64,000 bases of DNA from contig JANRIM010000002.1 of NCBI GenBank assembly GCA_033764865.1, positions 55,602 to 119,601 on the forward strand, written 5' to 3'. The first letter of the stretch is position 1. The number at the start of each line of letters is the position of its first letter. Made by a program: the position numbers and the translations under genes. Source of the DNA: VFBF01 sp033764865 (GTDB taxonomy: Bacteria > Pseudomonadota > Alphaproteobacteria > Caulobacterales > Aquidulcibacteraceae). The notes under the pieces are model-generated. The model made no database searches. It worked only from the letters and a program-made list of their open reading frames with translations, and was not told the origin of the DNA. Below, one piece after another: positions 53,871-62,297 of the stretch.

Positions 53871-55375
53871 CCATCGCCGTCGAACCCGCACGCGAACGCG
53901 TGCTTTCAGGCCTCGCGGCCGGCCGGGCCCAGCTCGTGTGGACGCGGCGCGTCAGCGATCTTGAGACCCCGGTGTCCGTGCTGCTGAAACTCGGCGCCGA
54001 ACGGGCGGGCGCGTTTCTCCTAGAATCCGTGCAGGGTGGCGACTGGCGCGGACGGTACTCCATCATCGGTATCGACCCAGACCTGGTGTTTCGGGTCAGG
54101 GACGGCGTGGCCGCGCTCAGCGCCGGCGGGTTCGCCGACGCCGACTTCACGCCGATGGCGCTCGATCCTGTGGCCGCGCTCCGCGCCGTCGTGGCGGAGA
54201 GCGAAGCCGACATTCCGCCGGGGCTTCCTCCCCCGTCGGCCGGACTCTTCGGCTATCTCGCCTACGACATGATCCGCTACGTGGAGCGCCTGCCCGGCGG
54301 CGCGCCTGATCCCATGGGGCTGCCTGACGCGCTGCTGACGCGGCCGCGCCTCGTGGCCGTCTTCGACAACGTCGCCAGCGAGATCACGTTCGTGACCGTG
54401 GCGCGGCCGGGAGCAGACGACGCGCACGCATACGCGGCGGCGGTGGCCCGCCTGGAGGACGCCGTCGCCCGTACGGATGTGGCGCTCCCCCAGCGCCCGG
54501 CGTCGACGCAGCCCGCCAGCCATGCGCAGCCTTCGTCCAACACGCCAGTCGACGTCTACAAGAGCAACGTCGAGCGGGCGCGGGACTACTGCCGCGCGGG
54601 AGACATCTTCCAGGTCGTCCCCAGTCAGAGGTTCTCCGTGCCCCTGGCGGAGAGCCCCCTCGCCCTCTACCGCGCCCTGCGCCGCCTCAATCCCTCTCCG
54701 TTTCTGTTCTACTTGATGTTCGACGGGTACGCGCTGGTGGGCTCGTCGCCGGAAATTCTCGTGCGCGTGCGCGACGGCGTCGTGACCGTTCGACCGATCG
54801 CCGGGACGCGACCACGCGGCAAATCGCCTGCGGAGGACCGGGCGCTTGAAGAGGAGTTGCTGGCCGACGCGAAGGAGCGCGCCGAACACCTCATGTTGCT
54901 CGATCTCGGTCGCAACGACGTGGGGCGGGTCGCGTCCACGCGCCGTCAGTCCAACGAGGGCGGCGTGCGCGTGACCCAGTCGTTCGCGATCGAGCGGTAC
55001 AGTCACGTCATGCACATCGTTTCGAATGTGGAGGGACGTCTGCGCCCGGACCTCGACGCGATCGACGCGCTTTTCGCAGGCTTTCCCGCCGGCACGGTGT
55101 CCGGTGCGCCGAAGGTCAGGGCCATGGAGATCATCGACGAGTTGGAGCCGCACCGTCGCGGCGTCTACGGCGGCGGGGTGGGATACTTCTCGGCCGCCGG
55201 CGAGATGGACACCTGCATCGCCCTGCGCACGGGCGTCGTGAAGGACGGGATGCTGCACGTGCAGGCCGGGGGCGGCGTGGTTCTCGACAGCGATCCCCAG
55301 GCGGAGTGGGAGGAAACCGTCCACAAGGCGCAAGCGCTTTTCAGGGCCGCGGCGGAGGCTTGGCGATTCGCCTGA
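53867..55375 (+). CDS. trpE: Anthranilate synthase component I
   Basis: 502 aa with a TTG start inside the ppiD stop. The chorismate-binding domain has PSPFLFYLMFDGYALVGSSP, RPIAGTRPRGKSPAEDRALE, DLGRNDVGRVAS and FPAGTVSGAPKVRAMEII. The N-terminal allosteric region contains LLESVQGGDWRGRYSIIG, in which the LLES segment is the usual tryptophan feedback site. No leader peptide or attenuator could fit upstream because of the overlap with ppiD. Confidence 0.96.
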   Translation: MTIAVEPARERVLSGLAAGRAQLVWTRRVSDLETPVSVLLKLGAERAGAFLLESVQGGDWRGRYSIIGIDPDLVFRVRDGVAALSAGGFADADFTPMALDPVAALRAVVAESEADIPPGLPPPSAGLFGYLAYDMIRYVERLPGGAPDPMGLPDALLTRPRLVAVFDNVASEITFVTVARPGADDAHAYAAAVARLEDAVARTDVALPQRPASTQPASHAQPSSNTPVDVYKSNVERARDYCRAGDIFQVVPSQRFSVPLAESPLALYRALRRLNPSPFLFYLMFDGYALVGSSPEILVRVRDGVVTVRPIAGTRPRGKSPAEDRALEEELLADAKERAEHLMLLDLGRNDVGRVASTRRQSNEGGVRVTQSFAIERYSHVMHIVSNVEGRLRPDLDAIDALFAGFPAGTVSGAPKVRAMEIIDELEPHRRGVYGGGVGYFSAAGEMDTCIALRTGVVKDGMLHVQAGGGVVLDSDPQAEWEETVHKAQALFRAAAEAWRFA

Positions 55376-55418
55376 GCCCCCGTTTCATTCAACCACTCGC
55401 CGCCGATCGGATCGTTCC

Positions 55419-55526
55419 ATGCCCGCCCTGCCCCACCCCTCTGGCGTCGCACCGCCGCCCTACGCCAAAAGCGGAAAGACCGTCGCGCACCGGCCCGCAA
55501 AGCCCGATGGAGCGATCGCGCCATGA
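55419..55526 (+). CDS. Possible small ORF between trpE and trpG
   Basis: A 35-codon frame from ATG 55419 (MPALPHPSGVAPPPYAKSGK ...) whose TGA overlaps the trpG ATG as ATGA, the same coupling used by the other trp genes. It contains no Trp codon, so it is not a classic leader peptide. No strong SD is visible and the composition is Pro/Ala-rich, so chance is a real alternative. Confidence 0.25.
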   Translation: MPALPHPSGVAPPPYAKSGKTVAHRPAKPDGAIAP

Positions 55527-56101
55527 TCCTCGTCATCGATAACTACGACAGCTTCACCTACAACCTCGTCCATTTCCTCGAGGAACTGGGCGCGGAGACG
55601 GCAGTTCGCCGCAACGACGTCCTGACAGCCGCGCAGGCGTTGTCACTTGATCCCCAGGCGCTCGTGCTCTCGCCCGGGCCATGCACACCCAACGAGGCGG
55701 GCATCTGCCTCGACCTTATCCAGGCGGCCCCGCCGAGCCTCCCGATCCTCGGGGTTTGCCTCGGGCACCAGGCCATCGGTCAGGCCTTTGGAGGCGAGGT
55801 GGTGCGCGCGGCGACCATCATGCATGGCAAGGTGTCGACGGTGCGCTGTATTGATCGCGGCCTGTTCGCCGGCATCCCCACATCGTTCGACGCAACCCGC
55901 TACCACAGCCTCGCTGTGCGGCGCGACACGCTTCCAGCCGTGTTGCAGGTTGACGCCGAAACGGCGGATGGAGAGATCATGGGTCTCAGCCATGTCTCGC
56001 GGCCCATTTATGGTGTGCAGTTCCACCCAGAATCCATCGCCTCGCAGCATGGGCGCGCCATCCTGAAAAACTTCCTTGTCCATGCGGGCGTGGTTTCGTG
56101 A
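55523..56101 (+). CDS. trpG: Anthranilate synthase component II (glutamine amidotransferase)
   Basis: 192 aa class I glutaminase. MILVIDNYDSFTYNLVHFLE opens it; the nucleophile Cys is in LGVCLGHQAIGQAFGG; His and Glu are in GVQFHPESIASQHG. It supplies ammonia to TrpE. It is 147 bp after trpE, with a candidate small ORF between them, and overlaps trpD by 4 bp (GTGA). Confidence 0.96.
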   Translation: MILVIDNYDSFTYNLVHFLEELGAETAVRRNDVLTAAQALSLDPQALVLSPGPCTPNEAGICLDLIQAAPPSLPILGVCLGHQAIGQAFGGEVVRAATIMHGKVSTVRCIDRGLFAGIPTSFDATRYHSLAVRRDTLPAVLQVDAETADGEIMGLSHVSRPIYGVQFHPESIASQHGRAILKNFLVHAGVVS

Positions 56102-57126
56102 GCGAGACGTTGAAGCCGCTTCTGGCGACAATCGCCCAAGGCGGCGCGCCTGACCCCGACGCGCTTGAGGCCGCTTTCGGGGAGATCATGGACGGGGCGG
56201 CGACGCCGGCCCAGGCCGGCGCCTTCCTCACCGCCACACGGCCCCTGATGACGGACCCCGCCACCCTTTACGCCGGCGCGCGGGCGATGCGGGCGCGCAT
56301 GACGCCCGTGGCGGCCCCCGCCAACGCCATCGACGTATGCGGCACTGGCGGCGACGGCGCGCACTCGCTCAACATCTCCACGGCCGTGGCCTTCGTCGTC
56401 GCGGGGTGCGGCGTTCCAGTCGCCAAACATGGCAACCGCGCGATGTCCTCGCGCAGCGGCGCGGCCGATGTGCTGGAGGCGCTTGGCGTCCGGCTGACGG
56501 CCGATGCGCCGACCCTGTCGCGCTGCCTCGCCGAGGCGAACGTGGCGTTTCTGTTCGCCCAGAATCATCATCCCGCCATGCGGCACGTGGCGTCCGCGCG
56601 CCGGGAGCTGGGCTTCAGGACCATCTTCAACCTCCTTGGCCCACTCACAAATCCCGCAGGCGTTCGCCGCCAGCTTGTGGGGGTGTTTGCGCCGGCCTAC
56701 GGCGCCCCGGTGGCGCACGCGCTGGCGCGGCTCGGGGCGGAAAGCGCGTGGGTTGTCCACGGCGCCGGCGGGCTCGACGAACTGTCGTGCGCCGGCGAAA
56801 GCGAGACCTTCGCACTTGCGGCGGGGAGCGTGGAGCACCGTAGCGTCGGCCCAGCCGCAGCGGGCCTGCCCGTCACGGCGGTGGACGCCATACGCGGCGG
56901 CTCCGCCGCCGACAACGCCGCCGCCCTGCGCGACCTGCTGGAGGGACGCGGAGCGAACGCCGCCTATGAAGGGTTCGTGCTGCTCAATGCGGCGGCGGCG
57001 CTTGTTGTGGCCGGGGTGACGACGACGCTGGCCGACGGCGTGAAACGCGCCCGCGCGTCGCTCCGGGACGGGGCCGCGCGGGACGCGTTGGACCAGCTCA
57101 TCGCCATCACGCGGGGTGCGCCATGA
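56098..57126 (+). CDS. trpD: Anthranilate phosphoribosyltransferase
   Basis: 342 aa with a GTG start. The PRPP site GTGGDGAHSLNISTAVAFV, then KHGNRAMSSRSGAADVLEAL and RTIFNLLGPLTNPAGVRRQL, are diagnostic. It transfers phosphoribose to anthranilate. Overlaps trpC by 4 bp. Confidence 0.96.
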   Translation: MSETLKPLLATIAQGGAPDPDALEAAFGEIMDGAATPAQAGAFLTATRPLMTDPATLYAGARAMRARMTPVAAPANAIDVCGTGGDGAHSLNISTAVAFVVAGCGVPVAKHGNRAMSSRSGAADVLEALGVRLTADAPTLSRCLAEANVAFLFAQNHHPAMRHVASARRELGFRTIFNLLGPLTNPAGVRRQLVGVFAPAYGAPVAHALARLGAESAWVVHGAGGLDELSCAGESETFALAAGSVEHRSVGPAAAGLPVTAVDAIRGGSAADNAAALRDLLEGRGANAAYEGFVLLNAAAALVVAGVTTTLADGVKRARASLRDGAARDALDQLIAITRGAP

Positions 57127-57920
57127 ACGACGTGTTGGCGCATATCCTCGCCTACAAGGCCGAGGAGGTGGCTGCGCGAAAGACCGCCCGCCCGCTGGCC
57201 GGGCTGGAGGTGGACGCGCTAGCGGCGGACCCGCCGCGCGGCTTCGCCGAAGCCCTGCGGCGCATGGCGCGCGCGGGACGGTTCCCGCTGATTGCGGAGA
57301 TCAAGAAGGCCAGCCCGTCCAAGGGGCTCATCCGGGAGGATTTTGAGCCCGCGGCGCTGGCCCGCGCCTATGAAGCGGGGGGCGCTGCGTGCCTGTCCAT
57401 CCTGACGGATGGTCCCAGCTTTCAGGGGGCCGATGCGCACCTCGCCGCCGCCAGGGCGGTCACGGCGCTGCCGGTCCTGCGGAAAGACTTCATCGTCGAC
57501 CCCTACCAGGTCGTCGAGGCGCGCGCTCTCGGCGCGGACGCCGTCCTGGTGATCATGGCGGCTGTCTCCGACAGCGTCGCGGCCACCCTTGTGGAAACCG
57601 CCCGGACCTGGCGGATGGACGTGCTCGTGGAGTGTCACGACGCCGACGAAGTGAACCGCGCGCTGAGGCTTCCAGCCCCCCTCATCGGCATCAACAACCG
57701 CGACCTGAGGACCTTCGAGACGCGCCTTGAGGTGACCGAACGGCTGGCCCCGCTGGTGCCGGCGGAACGGCGGGTGGTCGCGGAGTCCGGCATCGCCAGC
57801 GCCGCCGATCTCGCCCGGCTGGCGAGGGCCGGGGCGGGCGCTTTCCTTGTGGGCGAAGCGCTGATGCGCCAGCCCGACGTGGCGGAGGCGACCCGCAGGC
57901 TCTTGGGGCTCATGCCCTGA
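57123..57920 (+). CDS. trpC: Indole-3-glycerol phosphate synthase
   Basis: 265 aa TIM barrel. Catalytic lysines in IAEIKKASPSKGLIRE and VLRKDFIVDPYQ, with IGINNRDLRTFE and the C-terminal VAESGIASAADL phosphate loops. It closes the indole ring of the tryptophan pathway. It ends the trp operon; lexA follows after 101 bp with its own promoter. In many alphaproteobacteria moaC and moeA come between trpC and lexA; they are absent here. Confidence 0.96.
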   Translation: MNDVLAHILAYKAEEVAARKTARPLAGLEVDALAADPPRGFAEALRRMARAGRFPLIAEIKKASPSKGLIREDFEPAALARAYEAGGAACLSILTDGPSFQGADAHLAAARAVTALPVLRKDFIVDPYQVVEARALGADAVLVIMAAVSDSVAATLVETARTWRMDVLVECHDADEVNRALRLPAPLIGINNRDLRTFETRLEVTERLAPLVPAERRVVAESGIASAADLARLARAGAGAFLVGEALMRQPDVAEATRRLLGLMP

Positions 57921-57951
57921 GGGCCATATCCGGCCACCCCGGCCCCCCGTA

Positions 57952-58002
57952 TTGACCCCCGCCAAGAACGGACATAGAACGGGCGGAGTTGACCTTTTGT
58001 TC
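57952..58002 (+). promoter_or_regulatory. lexA promoter with tandem LexA boxes
   Basis: -35 TTGACC (57952-57957) and -10 TAGAAC (57975-57980) are 17 bp apart. GAACGGACATAGAAC (57966-57980) is a perfect SOS box in reverse orientation and covers the -10. A second box, GTTG-N7-GTTC (57988-58002), has one mismatch and covers the expected transcription start. Tandem boxes fit negative autoregulation of LexA. Confidence 0.85.
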
Positions 58003-58021
58003 ACGGCCGGGGGCCTGATCC

Positions 58022-58699
58022 ATGCTGACCGCGAAGCAGAAAGAGCTGCTGCTCTTCATCCACCAACGGATCAAGGAAACCGGCGTTTCTCCCTCGTTCG
58101 ACGAGATGAAGGATGCGCTCGACCTCGCGTCCAAGTCAGGCATCCACCGGCTGATCACGGCGCTTGAGGAACGCGGGTTCCTGCGGCGGCTCGCCCACCG
58201 GGCGCGGGCGCTGGAGGTGCTGAAACTCCCGGACGCCGCGACCCCGCTTCCGGCGCGGCTGAAAACGAACTTCAAGCCGTCGGTGATCGGGCCGTCGGGC
58301 CGGGACGCCGAAGGCGGCTACGAGGTGCCCGTCCTGGGCCGGATCGCGGCCGGCGTGCCGATCGAGGCGATCCAGACCGAGATCGGCCGCGTGAGCGCGC
58401 CGCTCGAACTGCTCGGCAACGGCGAGCATTTCGCCCTCGAGGTCCAGGGCGATTCCATGATCAACGCGGGCATCCTTGACGGCGATGTGGTCGTCCTACG
58501 CAGGGGCGAGACCGCCAACAGCGGGGACATCGTGGTGGCGCTTGTGGACGGGGAGGAAGCCACCCTGAAACGGCTGCGCAAGCGTGGCGGCTCGATCGCT
58601 CTGGAAGCGGCCAATCCGCGATACGAACCCCGTGTGTTCGGTCCCGACCGCGTGGAGATCCAGGGACGGCTGGTGGCCCTCATTCGCCGCTACGCCTGA
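58022..58699 (+). CDS. lexA: LexA repressor
   Basis: 225 aa. The N-terminal winged HTH is MLTAKQKELLLFIHQRIKE to about residue 65. The self-cleavage site is Ala110-Gly111 in GRIAAGVPIE. The Ser145 (VQGDSMINAG) and Lys183 (EEATLKRL) dyad drives RecA-stimulated autoproteolysis. It represses SOS genes, including the imuA operon in this window. Its last 20 bp overlap comEC tail-to-tail. Confidence 0.97.
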   Translation: MLTAKQKELLLFIHQRIKETGVSPSFDEMKDALDLASKSGIHRLITALEERGFLRRLAHRARALEVLKLPDAATPLPARLKTNFKPSVIGPSGRDAEGGYEVPVLGRIAAGVPIEAIQTEIGRVSAPLELLGNGEHFALEVQGDSMINAGILDGDVVVLRRGETANSGDIVVALVDGEEATLKRLRKRGGSIALEAANPRYEPRVFGPDRVEIQGRLVALIRRYA

Positions 58700-60872
58700 G
58701 ATCCCCGGACCACGGTCGGCGTCCCGCATCGTCACGCGCCCGCGCGATTTCAACGCCTCGCGCTGACTCCGTGATCGCCAAGCCGCCGTTGCGTTCGAGG
58801 TCTTGCGGGGTGACCAGCAACGCGAGCCGACACCTGGACGCCGTTGTCCGGTCGAGGAGAGCGTCGCTCAGGACGATCGTGCCGGGCAGGCACGCCTCAT
58901 CCATCCCCGCAGCGGTGAAGACGCGCGCCACGGGACGTCCCCCCGGCGTTCGCCAAAGGCATAGATCGGGCGTGCACCCGTCCGGCGGCGCCAGACGGTC
59001 GGCGGCGAACGACGACAGGCCGAGCAATCCCGCAAGCCGGCTACGGGCGAAAGCGCCGCGTCTCGGATCGGCGACCGCGACCCAACGCTCCTGCGTCAGC
59101 GCCACGACGGCGCGCAAGTCGCCGTCGGCCATCACCACGGGGCGCGGCGTCAGCGCGTAAAGGGCGCCCGCGACGACAAGGCCGGCGACGCCCCACCATC
59201 GCAGTCCGCCGCGCCACAGGCAGATCCACGTGATCGCGCCGATGGCGAAGAGGAACGCCGAAGTCGGCGCCATGGGCAACGCGCGCACCGCCTCAGGTCG
59301 TTCCGCAAACACCGCGCCGATCGCGCGCACCATGTCCAGGCCCCCGGCCATCACCAACAGCGCCGGCTCAGCAAGGCCGAACGGAGCAAGCGCAGCGGCG
59401 GCGACGGCGGCCGGCGCGATCACAAAGGTGATCAGGGGCGTTGACGCCAGGTTGGAGGCCAGCCCGTAAACAGCGACCCGCTGGAAATGGTAGATCGCGA
59501 AAGGGTCTGTCGCCAGGCCCGCCACAAGGCTGGCGAGCAACATGTCGGACAGGGTGCGCCACGAGACCGCGAGGCCGCCCAACAACAGCCCGGGCGCCGC
59601 GGGCCCCTCTTCCCGGCGCCTTGCCTCGAACGCGGCGACCAGCGCAGCAGTGGCGGCGAACGACATCTGAAATCCCGCGTCCACGACGGATTCGGGGGCG
59701 AGCATCACCACCAGCACGGCGGCGACGCCGAGGGCGCGCAACGTGAAGGCCGGACGATCCAGCAACACGGCGCCCAGCGCCACGGCCGTCATCACAAAAG
59801 CCCGCTGCGCGGGGACGCTGGCGCCGGAAATGACCAGATAGATTGCGCCCGCACTGAGGGCGGCCCCCGCAGCCCACTTGCGGATCGGAAAGCGCAACGC
59901 AAGAGGTCCGATGAGGGCGAGCAGGAAGTGGGCCGCGCCATAGACGCCCCCGGCCACCAGAGCCATGTGCAGCCCGGAGACGGACAGCATGTGTCCAAGG
60001 CCGGAGTCGCGGAAGGCAATGTTGGTCTCTTCACTCATCAGGCTGCGGTCGCCGGTGATCATGGCGGCGGCGATTGCGCCCCCTTCGTTGGGCGCCATCT
60101 CGTAGACGGTGTCGGTGAGGTCCCGCCGCCAGGACGCAATGGCGAGCATGGCCCGATCAAGCGCCGACGGCGGCGGGCCGGCGCCCGTGGGACGGCACCG
60201 TCCAAGCGCGAAACCCGCGGCGCCGATCTGCTGGAAGTAGGCCCTGCGGGCGAAGTCGTAGGCCCGAGGCGCCAGCGGTCCCTCCGGCGGGCGCAGGATC
60301 ACGAGGCAATCCAGCGCCCTGCCCGGAGGCAGCGCGCCGTCGACCCGCACCGACACACGCGCGAAACGCGGCGGCTCTGCAACGCCGTCGATGGTGTCCA
60401 CCAGCACCCGCATGCGCGGACGCGTCGTGCCCGGCTCCACGTCCATGACCCAGCCGGTCAGGCGCACCGGCCCGACCTCGGCAGCGAGACGTGGCGCGGC
60501 GACGGCCGCCGTCCGGATGGCGGCGGCGGTGGCCCCCAGACCGAACGCAGCGCTCATCACGGTGAGGGCTGCGAGCGTCATGCGCCCGCGACCGCGCCCC
60601 GCACCGGCCCAGGACGCCAGAACAAGCGCCACGACCACGGAGCCCCCACACAACAGCGGCGCCCAGAACCAGGACGGCGTCGTCGGCGCCGTCATCCAAG
60701 CCGCAGCCCCGCCGATGGTCGCAACGGGCGGCCACAACGCCCAGCGATCATGCTGCAGCGCCCAGGCGGACCCCACGGCCGCCTTGATCCTATCGGTGAG
60801 GCGCGCTTTAGGAGGCGGGACGCCCAGCCGCGATCTCGCGCTGCGCTTGCCCGAAAGTGCTTTCCCGCCCAT
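58680..60872 (-). CDS. comEC: ComEC/Rec2 family DNA-uptake channel protein
   Basis: About 730 aa if it starts at ATG 60872, whose codon shares CATG with the gltX ATG; a start further in is possible because the first ~40 residues are basic and poorly conserved. Several TM helices; the DUF4131-like soluble part lies before DSGLGHMLSVSGLHMALVAG, the Competence-domain signature (about residue 290). The C-terminus is soluble but lacks an obvious metallo-beta-lactamase HxHxDH motif. It would carry ssDNA across the inner membrane. Its 3' end overlaps lexA. Confidence 0.88.
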   Translation of the reverse strand: MGGKALSGKRSARSRLGVPPPKARLTDRIKAAVGSAWALQHDRWALWPPVATIGGAAAWMTAPTTPSWFWAPLLCGGSVVVALVLASWAGAGRGRGRMTLAALTVMSAAFGLGATAAAIRTAAVAAPRLAAEVGPVRLTGWVMDVEPGTTRPRMRVLVDTIDGVAEPPRFARVSVRVDGALPPGRALDCLVILRPPEGPLAPRAYDFARRAYFQQIGAAGFALGRCRPTGAGPPPSALDRAMLAIASWRRDLTDTVYEMAPNEGGAIAAAMITGDRSLMSEETNIAFRDSGLGHMLSVSGLHMALVAGGVYGAAHFLLALIGPLALRFPIRKWAAGAALSAGAIYLVISGASVPAQRAFVMTAVALGAVLLDRPAFTLRALGVAAVLVVMLAPESVVDAGFQMSFAATAALVAAFEARRREEGPAAPGLLLGGLAVSWRTLSDMLLASLVAGLATDPFAIYHFQRVAVYGLASNLASTPLITFVIAPAAVAAAALAPFGLAEPALLVMAGGLDMVRAIGAVFAERPEAVRALPMAPTSAFLFAIGAITWICLWRGGLRWWGVAGLVVAGALYALTPRPVVMADGDLRAVVALTQERWVAVADPRRGAFARSRLAGLLGLSSFAADRLAPPDGCTPDLCLWRTPGGRPVARVFTAAGMDEACLPGTIVLSDALLDRTTASRCRLALLVTPQDLERNGGLAITESARGVEIARARDDAGRRPWSGDLRRSGE

Positions 60873-62256
60873 GAGCGTCGTCACACGCTTCGCCCCGTCG
60901 CCCACCGGCTTCCTGCATATCGGAGGGGCCCGCACGGCGCTATTCAACTGGCTTTTCGCGCGCCGCCACGGCGGCGCTTATCTGCTGCGCATCGAGGACA
61001 CGGATCGCGTGCGGTCCACCCAGGCGGCGATCGACACGATCCTCTCCGGTCTGGACTGGCTGGGTCTCGGCGCGGACGACGCGCCGGTGTTCCAGTTCGC
61101 GAGGGCGGAGCGCCATCGCGCGGTGGCCGAAGAGATGATCCGTCGGGGCAGCGCCTTCCGATGCTACCTGGACGCGGAAGAAGTGGAGCGCGCGCGCGCC
61201 GAGGCGCAGGCGGCCGGCCGGGCGTTTCGCTCTCCCTGGCGCGACGGCGGGTCAAGCGCCCCGGACAAACCCTTCGTCGTCCGCCTGCGCGCGCCCGACA
61301 CGGGCGAGGTGCTCAACGACGATCTCGTCCAGGGCCCCGTCCGGGTAAAGGCCGCAGACATCGACGATCTCATCCTGCTTCGCGCCGACGGCGTGCCGAC
61401 CTACATGCACGCCGTCGTGGTCGACGATCATGACATGGGCGTCACGCACATAATCCGTGGCGACGACCATCTGACCAATGCGGCCCGCCAGATTCCGATC
61501 TTCGCCGCGATGGGTTGGGAACCGCCGCGCTTCGCGCATGTCCCGATGATCCATGGGCCCGACGGCGCCAAGCTCTCAAAGCGCCACGGCGCCCTTGGCG
61601 TGGAAGCCTACCGCGACATGGGCTACCTACCAGAAGGGCTGCTGAACTACCTCATGCGGCTGGGCTGGAGCTACGGCGACCGCGAGATCATCAGCCTCGA
61701 CGAGGCAGCGGCGGTCTTCGATCTCGCGAACGTGGGGCGCGCGCCCGCGCGGTTGGATCTCGCCAAGCTCGATTTCGTCAACGCCCACTACATGAAGACA
61801 GCCGAAAATGGCCGCCTCGCCACCCTCCTGTTGGACTTTGTTGCAACGCAGCGGGACTGGCCCCTGGACACCCTGGAACGTGACCGCTTGGTCCGGGCTG
61901 TAACCGTTCTCAAGCACAGGGCGAAAACCTTGGCGGACCTGGCGGAACAATCCTTTTTCCTCGTGCGTCGGCGACCCATCGCGCTTGACGTTGCAGCGCA
62001 AAAGGCGATGAAAGAAGAGGTGGTGGAGCGGCTTCGGCGGCTCCTGCCCCGTCTGCAAGCGATGGCGACCTGGGAGGAGGCGGACCTCGCGCAGACCCTG
62101 AAGGACTTCGCCGCCGCCGAACGCGTCGGCCTGGGCCAGATCGGGCCGGGACTGCGGGCGCTGCTGACCGGCGGGGCCGTCAGTCCGGATCTCGGATCGA
62201 CGCTCGCGCTCCTTGGCCGGGAAGAATCGCTGGCCCGGATCGCAGACGGACTTTGA
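60871..62256 (+). CDS. gltX: Glutamyl-tRNA synthetase
   Basis: 461 aa from ATG 60871. The HIGH-type motif is PSPTGFLHIGGARTALFNW and the KMSKS-type motif is AKLSKRHGALGVEAY. IRGDDHLTNAARQ and ARLDLAKLDFVNAHYM are also typical. It charges tRNA-Glu (and perhaps tRNA-Gln as the non-discriminating form; this cannot be settled here). The long upstream open frame overlaps comEC antisense and is not used. Confidence 0.96.
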   Translation: MSVVTRFAPSPTGFLHIGGARTALFNWLFARRHGGAYLLRIEDTDRVRSTQAAIDTILSGLDWLGLGADDAPVFQFARAERHRAVAEEMIRRGSAFRCYLDAEEVERARAEAQAAGRAFRSPWRDGGSSAPDKPFVVRLRAPDTGEVLNDDLVQGPVRVKAADIDDLILLRADGVPTYMHAVVVDDHDMGVTHIIRGDDHLTNAARQIPIFAAMGWEPPRFAHVPMIHGPDGAKLSKRHGALGVEAYRDMGYLPEGLLNYLMRLGWSYGDREIISLDEAAAVFDLANVGRAPARLDLAKLDFVNAHYMKTAENGRLATLLLDFVATQRDWPLDTLERDRLVRAVTVLKHRAKTLADLAEQSFFLVRRRPIALDVAAQKAMKEEVVERLRRLLPRLQAMATWEEADLAQTLKDFAAAERVGLGQIGPGLRALLTGGAVSPDLGSTLALLGREESLARIADGL

Positions 62257-62297
62257 CGCGGGCGGCGCCGCTCGCACGGCATTGAAAGGGACGCGTC

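Noticed and set aside
59487..61433. 648-codon plus-strand frame
   Set aside because: It is antisense to comEC and out of frame in gltX, both well supported.
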